Assembly: GCF_019400745.1 (NCBI RefSeq)
Contig: NZ_WJIB01000008.1
Location: forward strand, 62,001 to 126,000
Length of the DNA stretch: 64,000 bases
Direction of reading: 5' to 3'
Source: Cohnella sp. CFH 77786
Lineage (GTDB): Bacteria > Bacillota > Bacilli > Paenibacillales > Paenibacillaceae
Made by a program: the position numbers and the translations under genes. This document shows positions 57,557-64,000 of the stretch, one piece after another. Each line of letters begins with the position of its first letter. Position 1 is the first letter of the stretch. The notes beneath the pieces are model-generated. The model saw nothing but the letters and a program-made list of their open reading frames with translations, had not been told where the DNA came from and did not search any database.

Positions 57557-58273
57557 TTACCCCTCCGGGTCCACTAACCCTCGTTCGTACGCGTATCTCG
57601 TCAACTGCACCCGGTTGTCGAGATGGAGCTTCTGCAAAATGTTTTTGAGATGGTTTTTGACCGTGTGCTCCGATAGGCCGAGGGCATCGGCGATTTCTCG
57701 GTTTTTCCGACCGCTGGCAACCTCCAGCAGGATTTCGCGCTCGCGAGGAGTCAGCTCTTCCGCCGTCCGCACATTAGGCGCCTCACCGGACGGCGGGGCC
57801 ATGGAAGCCTTCCGCGCGCCGAATTCCCGCAAAATCGACAAGGCGAGATCCGGGTTGAGCGGAGCCTCGTCGCAAGCGACCGCCCGCAAATAATCGCGCC
57901 ACGCCGACGGATTCAAGTTTTTGAGCAAATAGCCTTGCGCGCCCTTCTTGAGCGCTTCGAACAAGTGGGCGGCATCGTCCGACACGGTGACCATGACGAT
58001 TTTCGTCTGCGGGCGGGCGGTTTTAATCGCCTTCACGGCCTCGAAACCACCCATGCCCGGCATGTGGATGTCCATCAGGATCAGATCGGGAAGCAGCCGG
58101 CCTGCCAAATGCACGGCCTCTTCCCCGCTGGCGGCTTCGCCCGCGATCTCGAACGCGGGGTCGGCCGACACGATCTCCCGCATTCCTTCCCTCGCATGGC
58201 GGTGATCGTCTGCCAGCAACACCCGGATCGGCCCCGTCACGCCGGTCCCTCGGTCATCCCGTGCCTCCTTCAT
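57557..58273 (-). CDS. NarL/LuxR-family response regulator
   Basis: The protein is 238 residues. Receiver domain: RVLLADDHRHAREG, phospho-Asp in LILMDIHMPGMGG and the switch Lys in YLLKNLNPSAW. The C-terminal HTH is LTPREREILLEVASGRKNREIADALGLSEHTVKNHLKNILQKL. Its partner kinase is immediately upstream, separated by 90-bp repeats. Because the kinase follows ycnJ, a link to copper is possible but unproven. A GTG eleven codons inside, at the point where conserved residues begin, is an alternative start. Confidence 0.9.
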   Translation of the reverse strand: MKEARDDRGTGVTGPIRVLLADDHRHAREGMREIVSADPAFEIAGEAASGEEAVHLAGRLLPDLILMDIHMPGMGGFEAVKAIKTARPQTKIVMVTVSDDAAHLFEALKKGAQGYLLKNLNPSAWRDYLRAVACDEAPLNPDLALSILREFGARKASMAPPSGEAPNVRTAEELTPREREILLEVASGRKNREIADALGLSEHTVKNHLKNILQKLHLDNRVQLTRYAYERGLVDPEG

Positions 58274-58287
58274 GTCATATCCCCCCG

Positions 58288-58570
58288 TTCTCCCTACTCC
58301 CGCGGACCTTCGTCATTCGTGTATCGCACGCCCTGTTCCCCGCTTTTCCCAAGCCACCGTGATCCCGGCTTTTCTCCAATCTCCTACTCCCCCGGACCTT
58401 CGTCATTCGTGTATCGCACGCCCTGTTCCCCGCTTTTCTCAAGCCTCCGTCATCCCGGCTTTTCTCCAATCTCCTACTCCCGCGGACCTTCGTCATTCGT
58501 GTATCGCACGCCCTGTTCCCCGCTTTTCCCAAGCCTCCGTCATCCCGTCTTTGTTTTCCTCCCTTTCCGA
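58288..58570. repeat. tandem 90-bp repeat between kinase and regulator genes, 3 copies plus partial
   Basis: CTACTCCCGCGGACCTTCG recurs at 58294, 58384 and 58474, so the unit is 90 bp; a partial copy runs to 58570. On the coding strand each unit contains GAAAAGCCGGGATGACGG, which is also the last codons and stop of the kinase gene (58578 region). The array thus seems to have grown from the kinase end. Each unit reads as 30 codons without stop in one frame, but without start signals. Confidence 0.9.
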
Positions 58571-58577
58571 GCTACCG

Positions 58578-59450
58578 TCATCCCGGCTTTTCTCTTTCTC
58601 CCGGCTTCGCGATCTCCACGACGGTCCATCCCGCCTTGCGTTCGGCCGCGAATGTCCAGCCCATTCGCTTGGCCCGGTCCCGCACCATGCGCAATCCGAA
58701 GCGGCCATGCACGGACAGCGGGTCCCCCGCGAAGCCGACGCCGTCGTCTTCCACCGTGCAGCGGAACCCGCCCTCCCCCATGGTCTCTCCCCTCACGAAC
58801 ACGCGGGTCGCCCGGGCGTGCTTGCGGACGTTGATCAACGCTTCCCGCAGGCAGGCGTGCAGTTCGTTCTTCTCCTTGCCGGTCAATTCCTCGTCCCGAA
58901 TCGACCAGTGAAACTCGGCCCGCGCCTCCGTCACGTTCGCCGTGTCCTGGAGCAGCTCCCGCAGGGGCACGACCCACGCTTCCTCCGCGGAAGTAGGCGG
59001 CATCCGCAAGTTCGCGATGGCTTGCCGCACATCCTCGTGCATGATTCGGACCGTCTCCTTCAGTTCACCGGACAACTCGAGCACCCGGCTCTCGCCCAAA
59101 GGAGCCGTCCGGTCGAGCTTGTCCAGCTTCACCGCGAGCAGAAACAGCGACTGCGCGATGCCGTCATGCAGCTCGCGGGCCAGCTTCTCCCGCTCCTCGA
59201 GCGCGCCGCTGAGCGTCCGTTCCCGCTGCAGAGCGGCCTGAAACTGCTCCAACCTGGCGAACAGCCCCCTCACGACCGTGAGCGTCACTCCAAGCACGAT
59301 GAACGGCGCGAGGAGATTGCCCAGTTCCATGGACATGAAGGAAAGCAGAAACGTATGCCGGACGTACTCCCACAGCCCGATCGTCAGCGTCGGAATGAGC
59401 AGGATCAGCCATTTGAGCCTTCGGTCCTGGGCAAGCCGTTTCATGTCCAT
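58578..59450 (-). CDS. NarX/LiaS-type sensor histidine kinase
   Basis: The protein is 290 residues. Two N-terminal membrane helices (LKWLILLIPTLTIGLWEYV and LLAPFIVLGVTLTVVRGLF) are joined by a very short outside loop. A coiled coil leads to the HisKA_3 box EKLARELHDGIAQSLFLLAVK, with the phospho-His. The ATPase has REALINVRKHARAT and VEDDGVGF, and GRFGLRMVRDRAKRMG. The tiny outside loop suggests sensing within or at the membrane. It lies 16 bases downstream of ycnJ and so may share its transcript. Confidence 0.88.
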   Translation of the reverse strand: MDMKRLAQDRRLKWLILLIPTLTIGLWEYVRHTFLLSFMSMELGNLLAPFIVLGVTLTVVRGLFARLEQFQAALQRERTLSGALEEREKLARELHDGIAQSLFLLAVKLDKLDRTAPLGESRVLELSGELKETVRIMHEDVRQAIANLRMPPTSAEEAWVVPLRELLQDTANVTEARAEFHWSIRDEELTGKEKNELHACLREALINVRKHARATRVFVRGETMGEGGFRCTVEDDGVGFAGDPLSVHGRFGLRMVRDRAKRMGWTFAAERKAGWTVVEIAKPGEREKPG

Positions 59451-59466
59451 CCCCCATATCCGCCAA

Positions 59467-61128
59467 TTAATAAATCCGGAACGTCGTCTCCCGTTCCAAT
59501 TCGTTGCCCTTCGCGTCCGTTACGAAAATCTGCGCCTTCCACTCGGAAGCGAAAGGAAGAAACGGCCCTTGCACCCGGTACGCATATTTCGCAAAATCCG
59601 GATAGGCGTCGATCTCCTCGTCCTTGTAGGGCTCGACCGGCACCGCGATCGCCCCGACATCCGGGCGGTCGACCGGCAGAAGCTTCAGCTGCACTTGCTT
59701 CGGCGCGCCGTCTTTCTCCGGGAGCCATATTTTCAATATGAATTGATTGTCGCCAGGCGCATTCGGCGTGATGCGGAGCGTCACATGCATGTCGGTGCCC
59801 ATTTGGTGAAAATGGAGCGGTTCGTTATTCGGCAGCGGGGTTTGGTAGGTCAAAATGCCGACGACAAACACGATGGCCGCGAGCAGCCCGACGTCCGTCT
59901 TCAGCATCGTCCCGTGCGGCAGATCCCCCCGCTTCAGCCGAAGCCGGATGAGCAGCGCCGTGACGGCGACCAGCACGGACAGCCCGATTTTGGCGATCAA
60001 CCACTTCCCCCATAAGGTGTACCGCAAATATTCCAGCGAGGGCAGATACGACAGCGTCGCCAGCACCCCCGTGACCCACAGCGCAAGAAACGAGAGTAAC
60101 GCCCATCGGGAAAACGCGAGCGCGAACCGCCCCGCCTCCGGCCTTTCTTTCTGCCAGACGGCCATAAGCAGCACGAGTCCGCCCCCCCATAGGGACGCCG
60201 CGCACAGATGAACGTAGTCCAGCCCGATCGTATACGCCTTCGGGCTGAAAGCGGCCGCGTGACCCGACCAAGCCTCGATCCCAAGGAACACGGCCGCCCA
60301 GAATACCCGGCCCGCAGCCCCGATCCCGGCCAGCAGCGGCGCCGCGAACGCGAGCAGCAGCTCGGCGGCGTACAGCCTTCCGACCGTCGTATCCTTCAGA
60401 ATTCGCAGCCACTCGGAAAGCGGCTCGTCCTGGGCCAAATCCATCAGGCTCATCGCGACATAAGCCAGCGTAGCGATCAGCGTATACTTCCCGGCGAACC
60501 CGAGCAGCCGTTCCCTTGCCTCCCGTACGACGGGAGAAGCGTTGCGCATGAGGCTCCACAAGACAAGTCCCGCCGTACCCAGCAACCCCGCGTAATAGGC
60601 GATCCGCGTGGCATAAACAAGAAATTCGCGGTCCGTCGCGCTCGCCCCGCCGTGATGGTGGCCGACCTGGGCATGAGGATCGAGCTCGCCGGCATCCGGC
60701 AGCGAGGCCGGCTCTCCGACCGTGAATACGAACGCTCCCGACACGGGATGCCCGTCCGCGGAGATCACGCTGTAGGTAACGGTGTAATGGCCCTCCCCGA
60801 GCTTCGGAAGCGCGAGCCGCAATCCCTTGCCTTCGTCGAAGCGTTCCGGCTCCGCTTTCGTCACCGGCCGGGAAGATTCGTCCAGTACGGTCAGCTTGTA
60901 GCCGCCCGTGTCCAGCCTTTCGTTAAAAGTGACTTCGACGGACGGCGGGCTTGCGTCCATTCGGTCTCCGGCCGCCGGCAGCGTCCGGACCAGCTGCGCG
61001 TGGGCGCCGGCGGTCGGAAGCAATCCCGCGAGCCCCAGCCACAGCATCGCAGCGCACGCCGCGATCCACCTCGCGAAACGTGCCGAAGCCGGCGTTGAAT
61101 AACCTCGAACAATCCCGTATTTTGACAA
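59467..61128 (-). CDS. ycnJ: CopC-CopD fusion copper importer (YcnJ)
   Basis: The protein is 553 residues from a TTG at 61128 with GGAGG at 8 bases. A signal peptide ends before HAQLVRTLPAAGDRM, so the mature CopC domain begins with the copper-binding His; SPPSVEVTFNERLD and YTVTYSVISADGHPVSG are CopC blocks. After GHHHGG comes CopD with eight or so membrane helices (about 185-440). A further soluble domain (about 450-553, LRITPNAPGDNQFILKIWLP) ends the protein. YcnJ brings copper into the cell in B. subtilis. It is divergent from nrdI and followed by the NarL-type kinase. Confidence 0.9.
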   Translation of the reverse strand: MSKYGIVRGYSTPASARFARWIAACAAMLWLGLAGLLPTAGAHAQLVRTLPAAGDRMDASPPSVEVTFNERLDTGGYKLTVLDESSRPVTKAEPERFDEGKGLRLALPKLGEGHYTVTYSVISADGHPVSGAFVFTVGEPASLPDAGELDPHAQVGHHHGGASATDREFLVYATRIAYYAGLLGTAGLVLWSLMRNASPVVREARERLLGFAGKYTLIATLAYVAMSLMDLAQDEPLSEWLRILKDTTVGRLYAAELLLAFAAPLLAGIGAAGRVFWAAVFLGIEAWSGHAAAFSPKAYTIGLDYVHLCAASLWGGGLVLLMAVWQKERPEAGRFALAFSRWALLSFLALWVTGVLATLSYLPSLEYLRYTLWGKWLIAKIGLSVLVAVTALLIRLRLKRGDLPHGTMLKTDVGLLAAIVFVVGILTYQTPLPNNEPLHFHQMGTDMHVTLRITPNAPGDNQFILKIWLPEKDGAPKQVQLKLLPVDRPDVGAIAVPVEPYKDEEIDAYPDFAKYAYRVQGPFLPFASEWKAQIFVTDAKGNELERETTFRIY

Positions 61129-61204
61129 GAATGCTTCCTCCCTCTCCCTCTGGCTCGCGATTGCTCGCACTCCGGGACTCCGGCACCAAAGTTGGACCGC
61201 AATA

Positions 61205-61233
61205 TTGACGAAAACTATATATTGTTATAAATT
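61205..61233 (+). promoter_or_regulatory. sigma-A promoter of nrdI-nrdE-nrdF
   Basis: TTGACG at 61205-61210, a 17-base spacer and TAAATT at 61228-61233. The spacer is occupied by the first NrdR box. About 200 bases of leader separate it from nrdI; no gene or known riboswitch was seen in that leader. Confidence 0.65.
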
Positions 61234-61259
61234 CACTTAGCGAGACCAATATCTTGTGT
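61212..61259 (+). promoter_or_regulatory. two NrdR boxes
   Basis: Box 1 (61212-61227, AAACTATATATTGTTA) and box 2 (61244-61259, GACCAATATCTTGTGT) fit the 16-bp pattern acaCwAtATaTwGTgT. Their 32-base offset is three helical turns, the usual geometry for NrdR. Box 1 lies between -35 and -10 and box 2 over the start of transcription, so repression when dATP is high is expected. Confidence 0.75.
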
Positions 61260-61437
61260 TATCTTTGGACGGAGGTTTGACGGACTTGACGTTTCCTTAT
61301 GGCGATAAATCATCGGCAGCCCTCCGCCGGCCAAGCAATATCATCGTACCCGAACGGAATCGCCGCTTCAACCGGATCGGCGCGGCGAAATCGCCGGGAC
61401 GTCCGGGATTCCCGAACCGCAGGAAGGAGAACACCGC

Positions 61438-61827
61438 GTGACCCCCTTGGTCGTCTACGATTCTTTGACCGGCAACGTTCAAAGATTCGTGCGCAAACTC
61501 GGATGCCGGAACGTCAAGCTCGACGAATCTCTCCGGGTGCACGAACCTTTCGTTCTCGTTACATATACGATCGGCAACGGCCAAGCCCCGCTGTCGACGC
61601 TTCGTTTCCTGCAGGAGAACAGCCGTTACCTGATCGCCGTCGCGTCCAGCGGCAACCGGAACTGGGGCAGCAACTACGCGCGAGCCGCGCACGTCATTTC
61701 AACCCGATTCAGCGTCCCCGTGCTCCACACCTTCGAACTGGCGGGCACCGAGGAAGACGTGGAACAATTCCTGAAGGAGGCGGACCGCTATGGCCCATCG
61801 CATTCCCAAATGGATCGAGCTCAATAA
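61438..61827 (+). CDS. nrdI: NrdI flavodoxin-like activator of class Ib ribonucleotide reductase
   Basis: The protein is 129 residues starting with GTG, with GGAAGGAG upstream. The flavodoxin-like fold has LVVYDSLTGNVQRFVRKLG (FMN phosphate loop), YTIGNGQAPLSTLRFL and VASSGNRNWGSNYARAA. It supplies oxidant to build the Mn(III)2-tyrosyl radical in NrdF. It overlaps the start of nrdE by 38 bases in another frame, an unusually long overlap; the last residues may be dispensable. Confidence 0.93.
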   Translation: MTPLVVYDSLTGNVQRFVRKLGCRNVKLDESLRVHEPFVLVTYTIGNGQAPLSTLRFLQENSRYLIAVASSGNRNWGSNYARAAHVISTRFSVPVLHTFELAGTEEDVEQFLKEADRYGPSHSQMDRAQ

Positions 61828-63889
61828 CGAGATCATGATCCAGAAAAACGGCGTCTACCAATTCGAGAAAGACCGGGAAGCCGTCAAAAGCTATTTCATC
61901 GAGTACGTGAACCAGAATACCGTTTTTTTCCACGATCTCAAAGAGAAACTCGATTATTTGATCGAAAACGACTACTACGAGCGCGAATTTCTGGACAAGT
62001 ACACGTTCGACCAGATCAAGGCCGTGTACGACGCCGCCTACGCGAAGAAATTCCGTTTTCCCTCGTTTATGAGCGCTTTTAAATTTTATAACGACTACGC
62101 CCTCAAAACGAACGACAACAAGAAAATCCTCGAGCGGTACGAAGACCGGTTGTCCGTCATGGCCCTGTATTTGGCGGACGGCGATTTCGAGAAGGCGATG
62201 AGGCTAGTCCGCCTGTTCATCAACCAGGAGTTCCAGCCCGCCACGCCGACGATGCTGAACGCGGGACGCAAGCGGAGAGGAGAGCTCGTCAGCTGTTTCC
62301 TGCTCGAAGTGAACGACTCGCTCAACGACATTTCCAAGGCGATCGACCTGTCGATGCAGCTGTCCAAAATCGGCGGAGGCGTCGCGCTCAACCTCTCCAA
62401 AATCCGTGCGAAAGGCGAAGCGATCAAGCAGATCGAGAACGCGACCAAAGGCGTCGTCGGCGTCATGAAGCTGCTCGACAACGCGTTCCGCTACGCGGAC
62501 CAGATGGGTCAGCGCCAGGGCAGCGGCGCCGTGTATCTCAACGCGTTCCACGCGGACATCAACGATTTCCTGGAGACGAAGAAGATCAATGCGGACGAGG
62601 ACGTTCGGGTCAAAACGCTGTCGATCGGCGTCGTCCTTCCGGACAAAGTGATCCAGCTGGCGCGCGAGGACAAGGACATGTACGTGTTCTACCCGTACAC
62701 GGTGTTCAAGGAATACGGCGTGCACCTCGACGACATGAACATTTCCGAAATGTACGACGAGCTCGCGGACAATCCGAACGTGCGCAAGGAGCGGATCAAT
62801 CCCCGCAAGCTGCTCGAGAAGCTGGCGATCCTTCGGTACGAATCGGGCTACCCGTACATCATGTTCCAGGACAACGTGAACAAGGTGCATGCGTTAAACG
62901 AGCTTTCCCCGGTCAAGTTCAGCAACCTGTGTTCCGAAATCCTGCAGGTGTCCCAGGTGTCCACTTACACGGACTATGGCGTCGAGGATGAAATCGGTCT
63001 CGACATCTCCTGCAATCTGGGCTCCCTGAACATCGCGAACGTCATGGACAACAAGTCCATCGAAGAGTCGGTCAAACTCGCCGTCGACGCGCTGACCGTC
63101 GTCAGCCGGAGCACGAACATCAAGAACGCGCCCGCGGTGAAACGCGCGAACGAGCTCATGCGCTCGATCGGTCTTGGAGCGATGAACCTGCACGGCTATC
63201 TTGCCCGCAACAAAATCCAGTACCAGAGCGAGGCGGGCCGGGATTTCGCGAACGTTTTCTTCATGATGGTCAACTACTACTCCATTCAACGATCCATGGA
63301 GATCGCGCGGGAGACGGGCAGCACGTTCCACGGCTTCGAGAAATCGACGTACGCGACGGGCGAATATTTCCGCAAATATCTCGAAACCGACTATGCCCCC
63401 GTTCATGCTCAAGTGGCCGCGTTGTTCGAAGGCATCCGGATTCCGACGCGGGAAGATTGGCGGATCCTGATGGAGCAGGTTCGGGAGCACGGACTTTACC
63501 ACAGCTACCGTCTCGCGATCGCTCCGAACGGCTCGATTTCGTACGTACAGTCCGCGACGGCTTCCGTCATGCCGATCATGGAAAAAATCGAGGAGCGGAC
63601 GTACGGCAATTCCAAAACGTACTATCCGATGCCCTACATGGCGGCCGAAAACTGGTTCTACTTCACCGACGCCTACGACATGGGCATGTACGCCGTCGTC
63701 GACATGATTTCGACGATCCAGCAGCACGTCGACCAAGGCATCAGCTTCACGCTGTTCCTGAAGGACACGATGTCCACCCGCGACTTGACGAAGATCGACC
63801 TGTATGCGCACCACAAAGGCATCAAAACGCTCTACTACGCCCGCACCAAGGATACCTCGCAGGACACTTGCCTGTCCTGTGTCGTCTAA
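61790..63889 (+). CDS. nrdE: class Ib ribonucleoside-diphosphate reductase alpha subunit
   Basis: The protein is 699 residues. AAGGAGG lies 9 bases before the ATG. It reduces ribonucleoside diphosphates. Visible are the substrate-site cysteine in GELVSCFLL, the catalytic triad N-C-E in FSNLCSEIL, radical-transfer tyrosines in GIKTLYYARTKD and the C-terminal redox pair TCLSCVV that accepts electrons from NrdH or thioredoxin. There is no N-terminal ATP cone, as usual for NrdE. It lies between nrdI and nrdF. Confidence 0.96.
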   Translation: MAHRIPKWIELNNEIMIQKNGVYQFEKDREAVKSYFIEYVNQNTVFFHDLKEKLDYLIENDYYEREFLDKYTFDQIKAVYDAAYAKKFRFPSFMSAFKFYNDYALKTNDNKKILERYEDRLSVMALYLADGDFEKAMRLVRLFINQEFQPATPTMLNAGRKRRGELVSCFLLEVNDSLNDISKAIDLSMQLSKIGGGVALNLSKIRAKGEAIKQIENATKGVVGVMKLLDNAFRYADQMGQRQGSGAVYLNAFHADINDFLETKKINADEDVRVKTLSIGVVLPDKVIQLAREDKDMYVFYPYTVFKEYGVHLDDMNISEMYDELADNPNVRKERINPRKLLEKLAILRYESGYPYIMFQDNVNKVHALNELSPVKFSNLCSEILQVSQVSTYTDYGVEDEIGLDISCNLGSLNIANVMDNKSIEESVKLAVDALTVVSRSTNIKNAPAVKRANELMRSIGLGAMNLHGYLARNKIQYQSEAGRDFANVFFMMVNYYSIQRSMEIARETGSTFHGFEKSTYATGEYFRKYLETDYAPVHAQVAALFEGIRIPTREDWRILMEQVREHGLYHSYRLAIAPNGSISYVQSATASVMPIMEKIEERTYGNSKTYYPMPYMAAENWFYFTDAYDMGMYAVVDMISTIQQHVDQGISFTLFLKDTMSTRDLTKIDLYAHHKGIKTLYYARTKDTSQDTCLSCVV

Positions 63890-63907
63890 GCAGGAGGAGA
63901 ACCGAAC

Positions 63908-64000
63908 ATGAACGCCGTATTCGACGCCGCAGACTGGTCCCGCAAAGAGGACGATTTCACGCAGCTGTTCTACGACCAGAACCGCAGGCAGTTCTGGCTG
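63908..64000 (+). CDS. nrdF: class Ib ribonucleotide reductase beta subunit, 5' part (cut by window edge)
   Basis: AGGAGGAGAA precedes the ATG at 63908, 18 bases after the nrdE stop. Only 31 codons are visible, [20 protein letters not shown] then [11 protein letters not shown], which match the start of NrdF (xxWNxxEDxFTxxFYxQNxxQFWL). The metal ligands lie beyond the window. Confidence 0.88.
   Translation, partial: MNAVFDAADWSRKEDDFTQLFYDQNRRQFWL

Noticed and set aside
58275..58532. 85-codon repetitive ORF between kinase and regulator
   Set aside because: A by-product of the 90-bp repeat; it overlaps the regulator start and has no ribosome binding site.

Overview
The window looks like chromosome from a spore-forming, GC-rich Firmicute of the Paenibacillaceae type (Paenibacillus/Cohnella-like). 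The evidence is the combination of S-box, T-box and TPP leaders, a Spo0E-like phosphatase, ZapA next to PheST, MutS2, YcnI/YcnJ, an AlaR/AlaT-like pair, a standalone YpcP-like exonuclease, and strong GGAGG ribosome binding sites with frequent ATGA stop/start overlaps. No phage, insertion sequence, CRISPR array, tRNA or rRNA was seen. Both ends cut genes: a GGDEF protein on the left and nrdF on the right.

Left third (1-26 kb): a GGDEF fragment and an EAL phosphodiesterase flank mqnC (futalosine menaquinone pathway). A SAM riboswitch then drives metA-metI-patB on the minus strand. corA has a structured leader with a possible upstream ORF. Two unrelated tandem arrays (50 and 51 bp periods) follow, then an HRDC-domain gene whose leader carries an intrinsic terminator. 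Next come small conserved proteins, a methyltransferase, a two-gene 2-hydroxyacyl-CoA dehydratase/activase system with a 41-codon companion ORF, cardiolipin synthase, a phosphodiesterase-type lipoprotein, a 5'-3' exonuclease, an internally deleted Uma2 gene, an aminotransferase, a site-2 protease, and a tightly coupled cobU-pduO-rluD-arsC-like operon.

Middle (26-48 kb): a long diverged noncoding repeat (copy A), a Spo0E-like gene, alaT/alaR, a 51 bp array with 153 bp superperiod, cysK with a zinc-ribbon gene, a 27-residue membrane peptide, a DUF350 gene, mutS2, a holin-like membrane protein, a CuA-type cupredoxin lipoprotein, and an RND pump with its two-component system. The response regulator follows a decayed ROK kinase. 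Then come repeat copy B, a 563-residue ZapA with a giant coiled coil, and T-box-controlled pheS-pheT.

Right (48-64 kb): a compact TPP-riboswitch thiamine operon thiC-thiF-thiES-thiG-thiO-thiD, with ThiE fused to ThiS. The promoter and T-box of pheST begin inside the end of thiD. Copper genes ycnI and ycnJ (CopCD) are separated by a 50 bp array of about 17 units and a NarL-type two-component system with its own 90 bp repeats. Finally, nrdI-nrdE-nrdF sits behind a promoter carrying two NrdR boxes.

The main unexplained material is noncoding: several unrelated intergenic arrays sharing a 50-51 bp period, a diverged repeat pair of about 700 bp, and a hairpin plus Shine-Dalgarno element found directly upstream of three unrelated genes.
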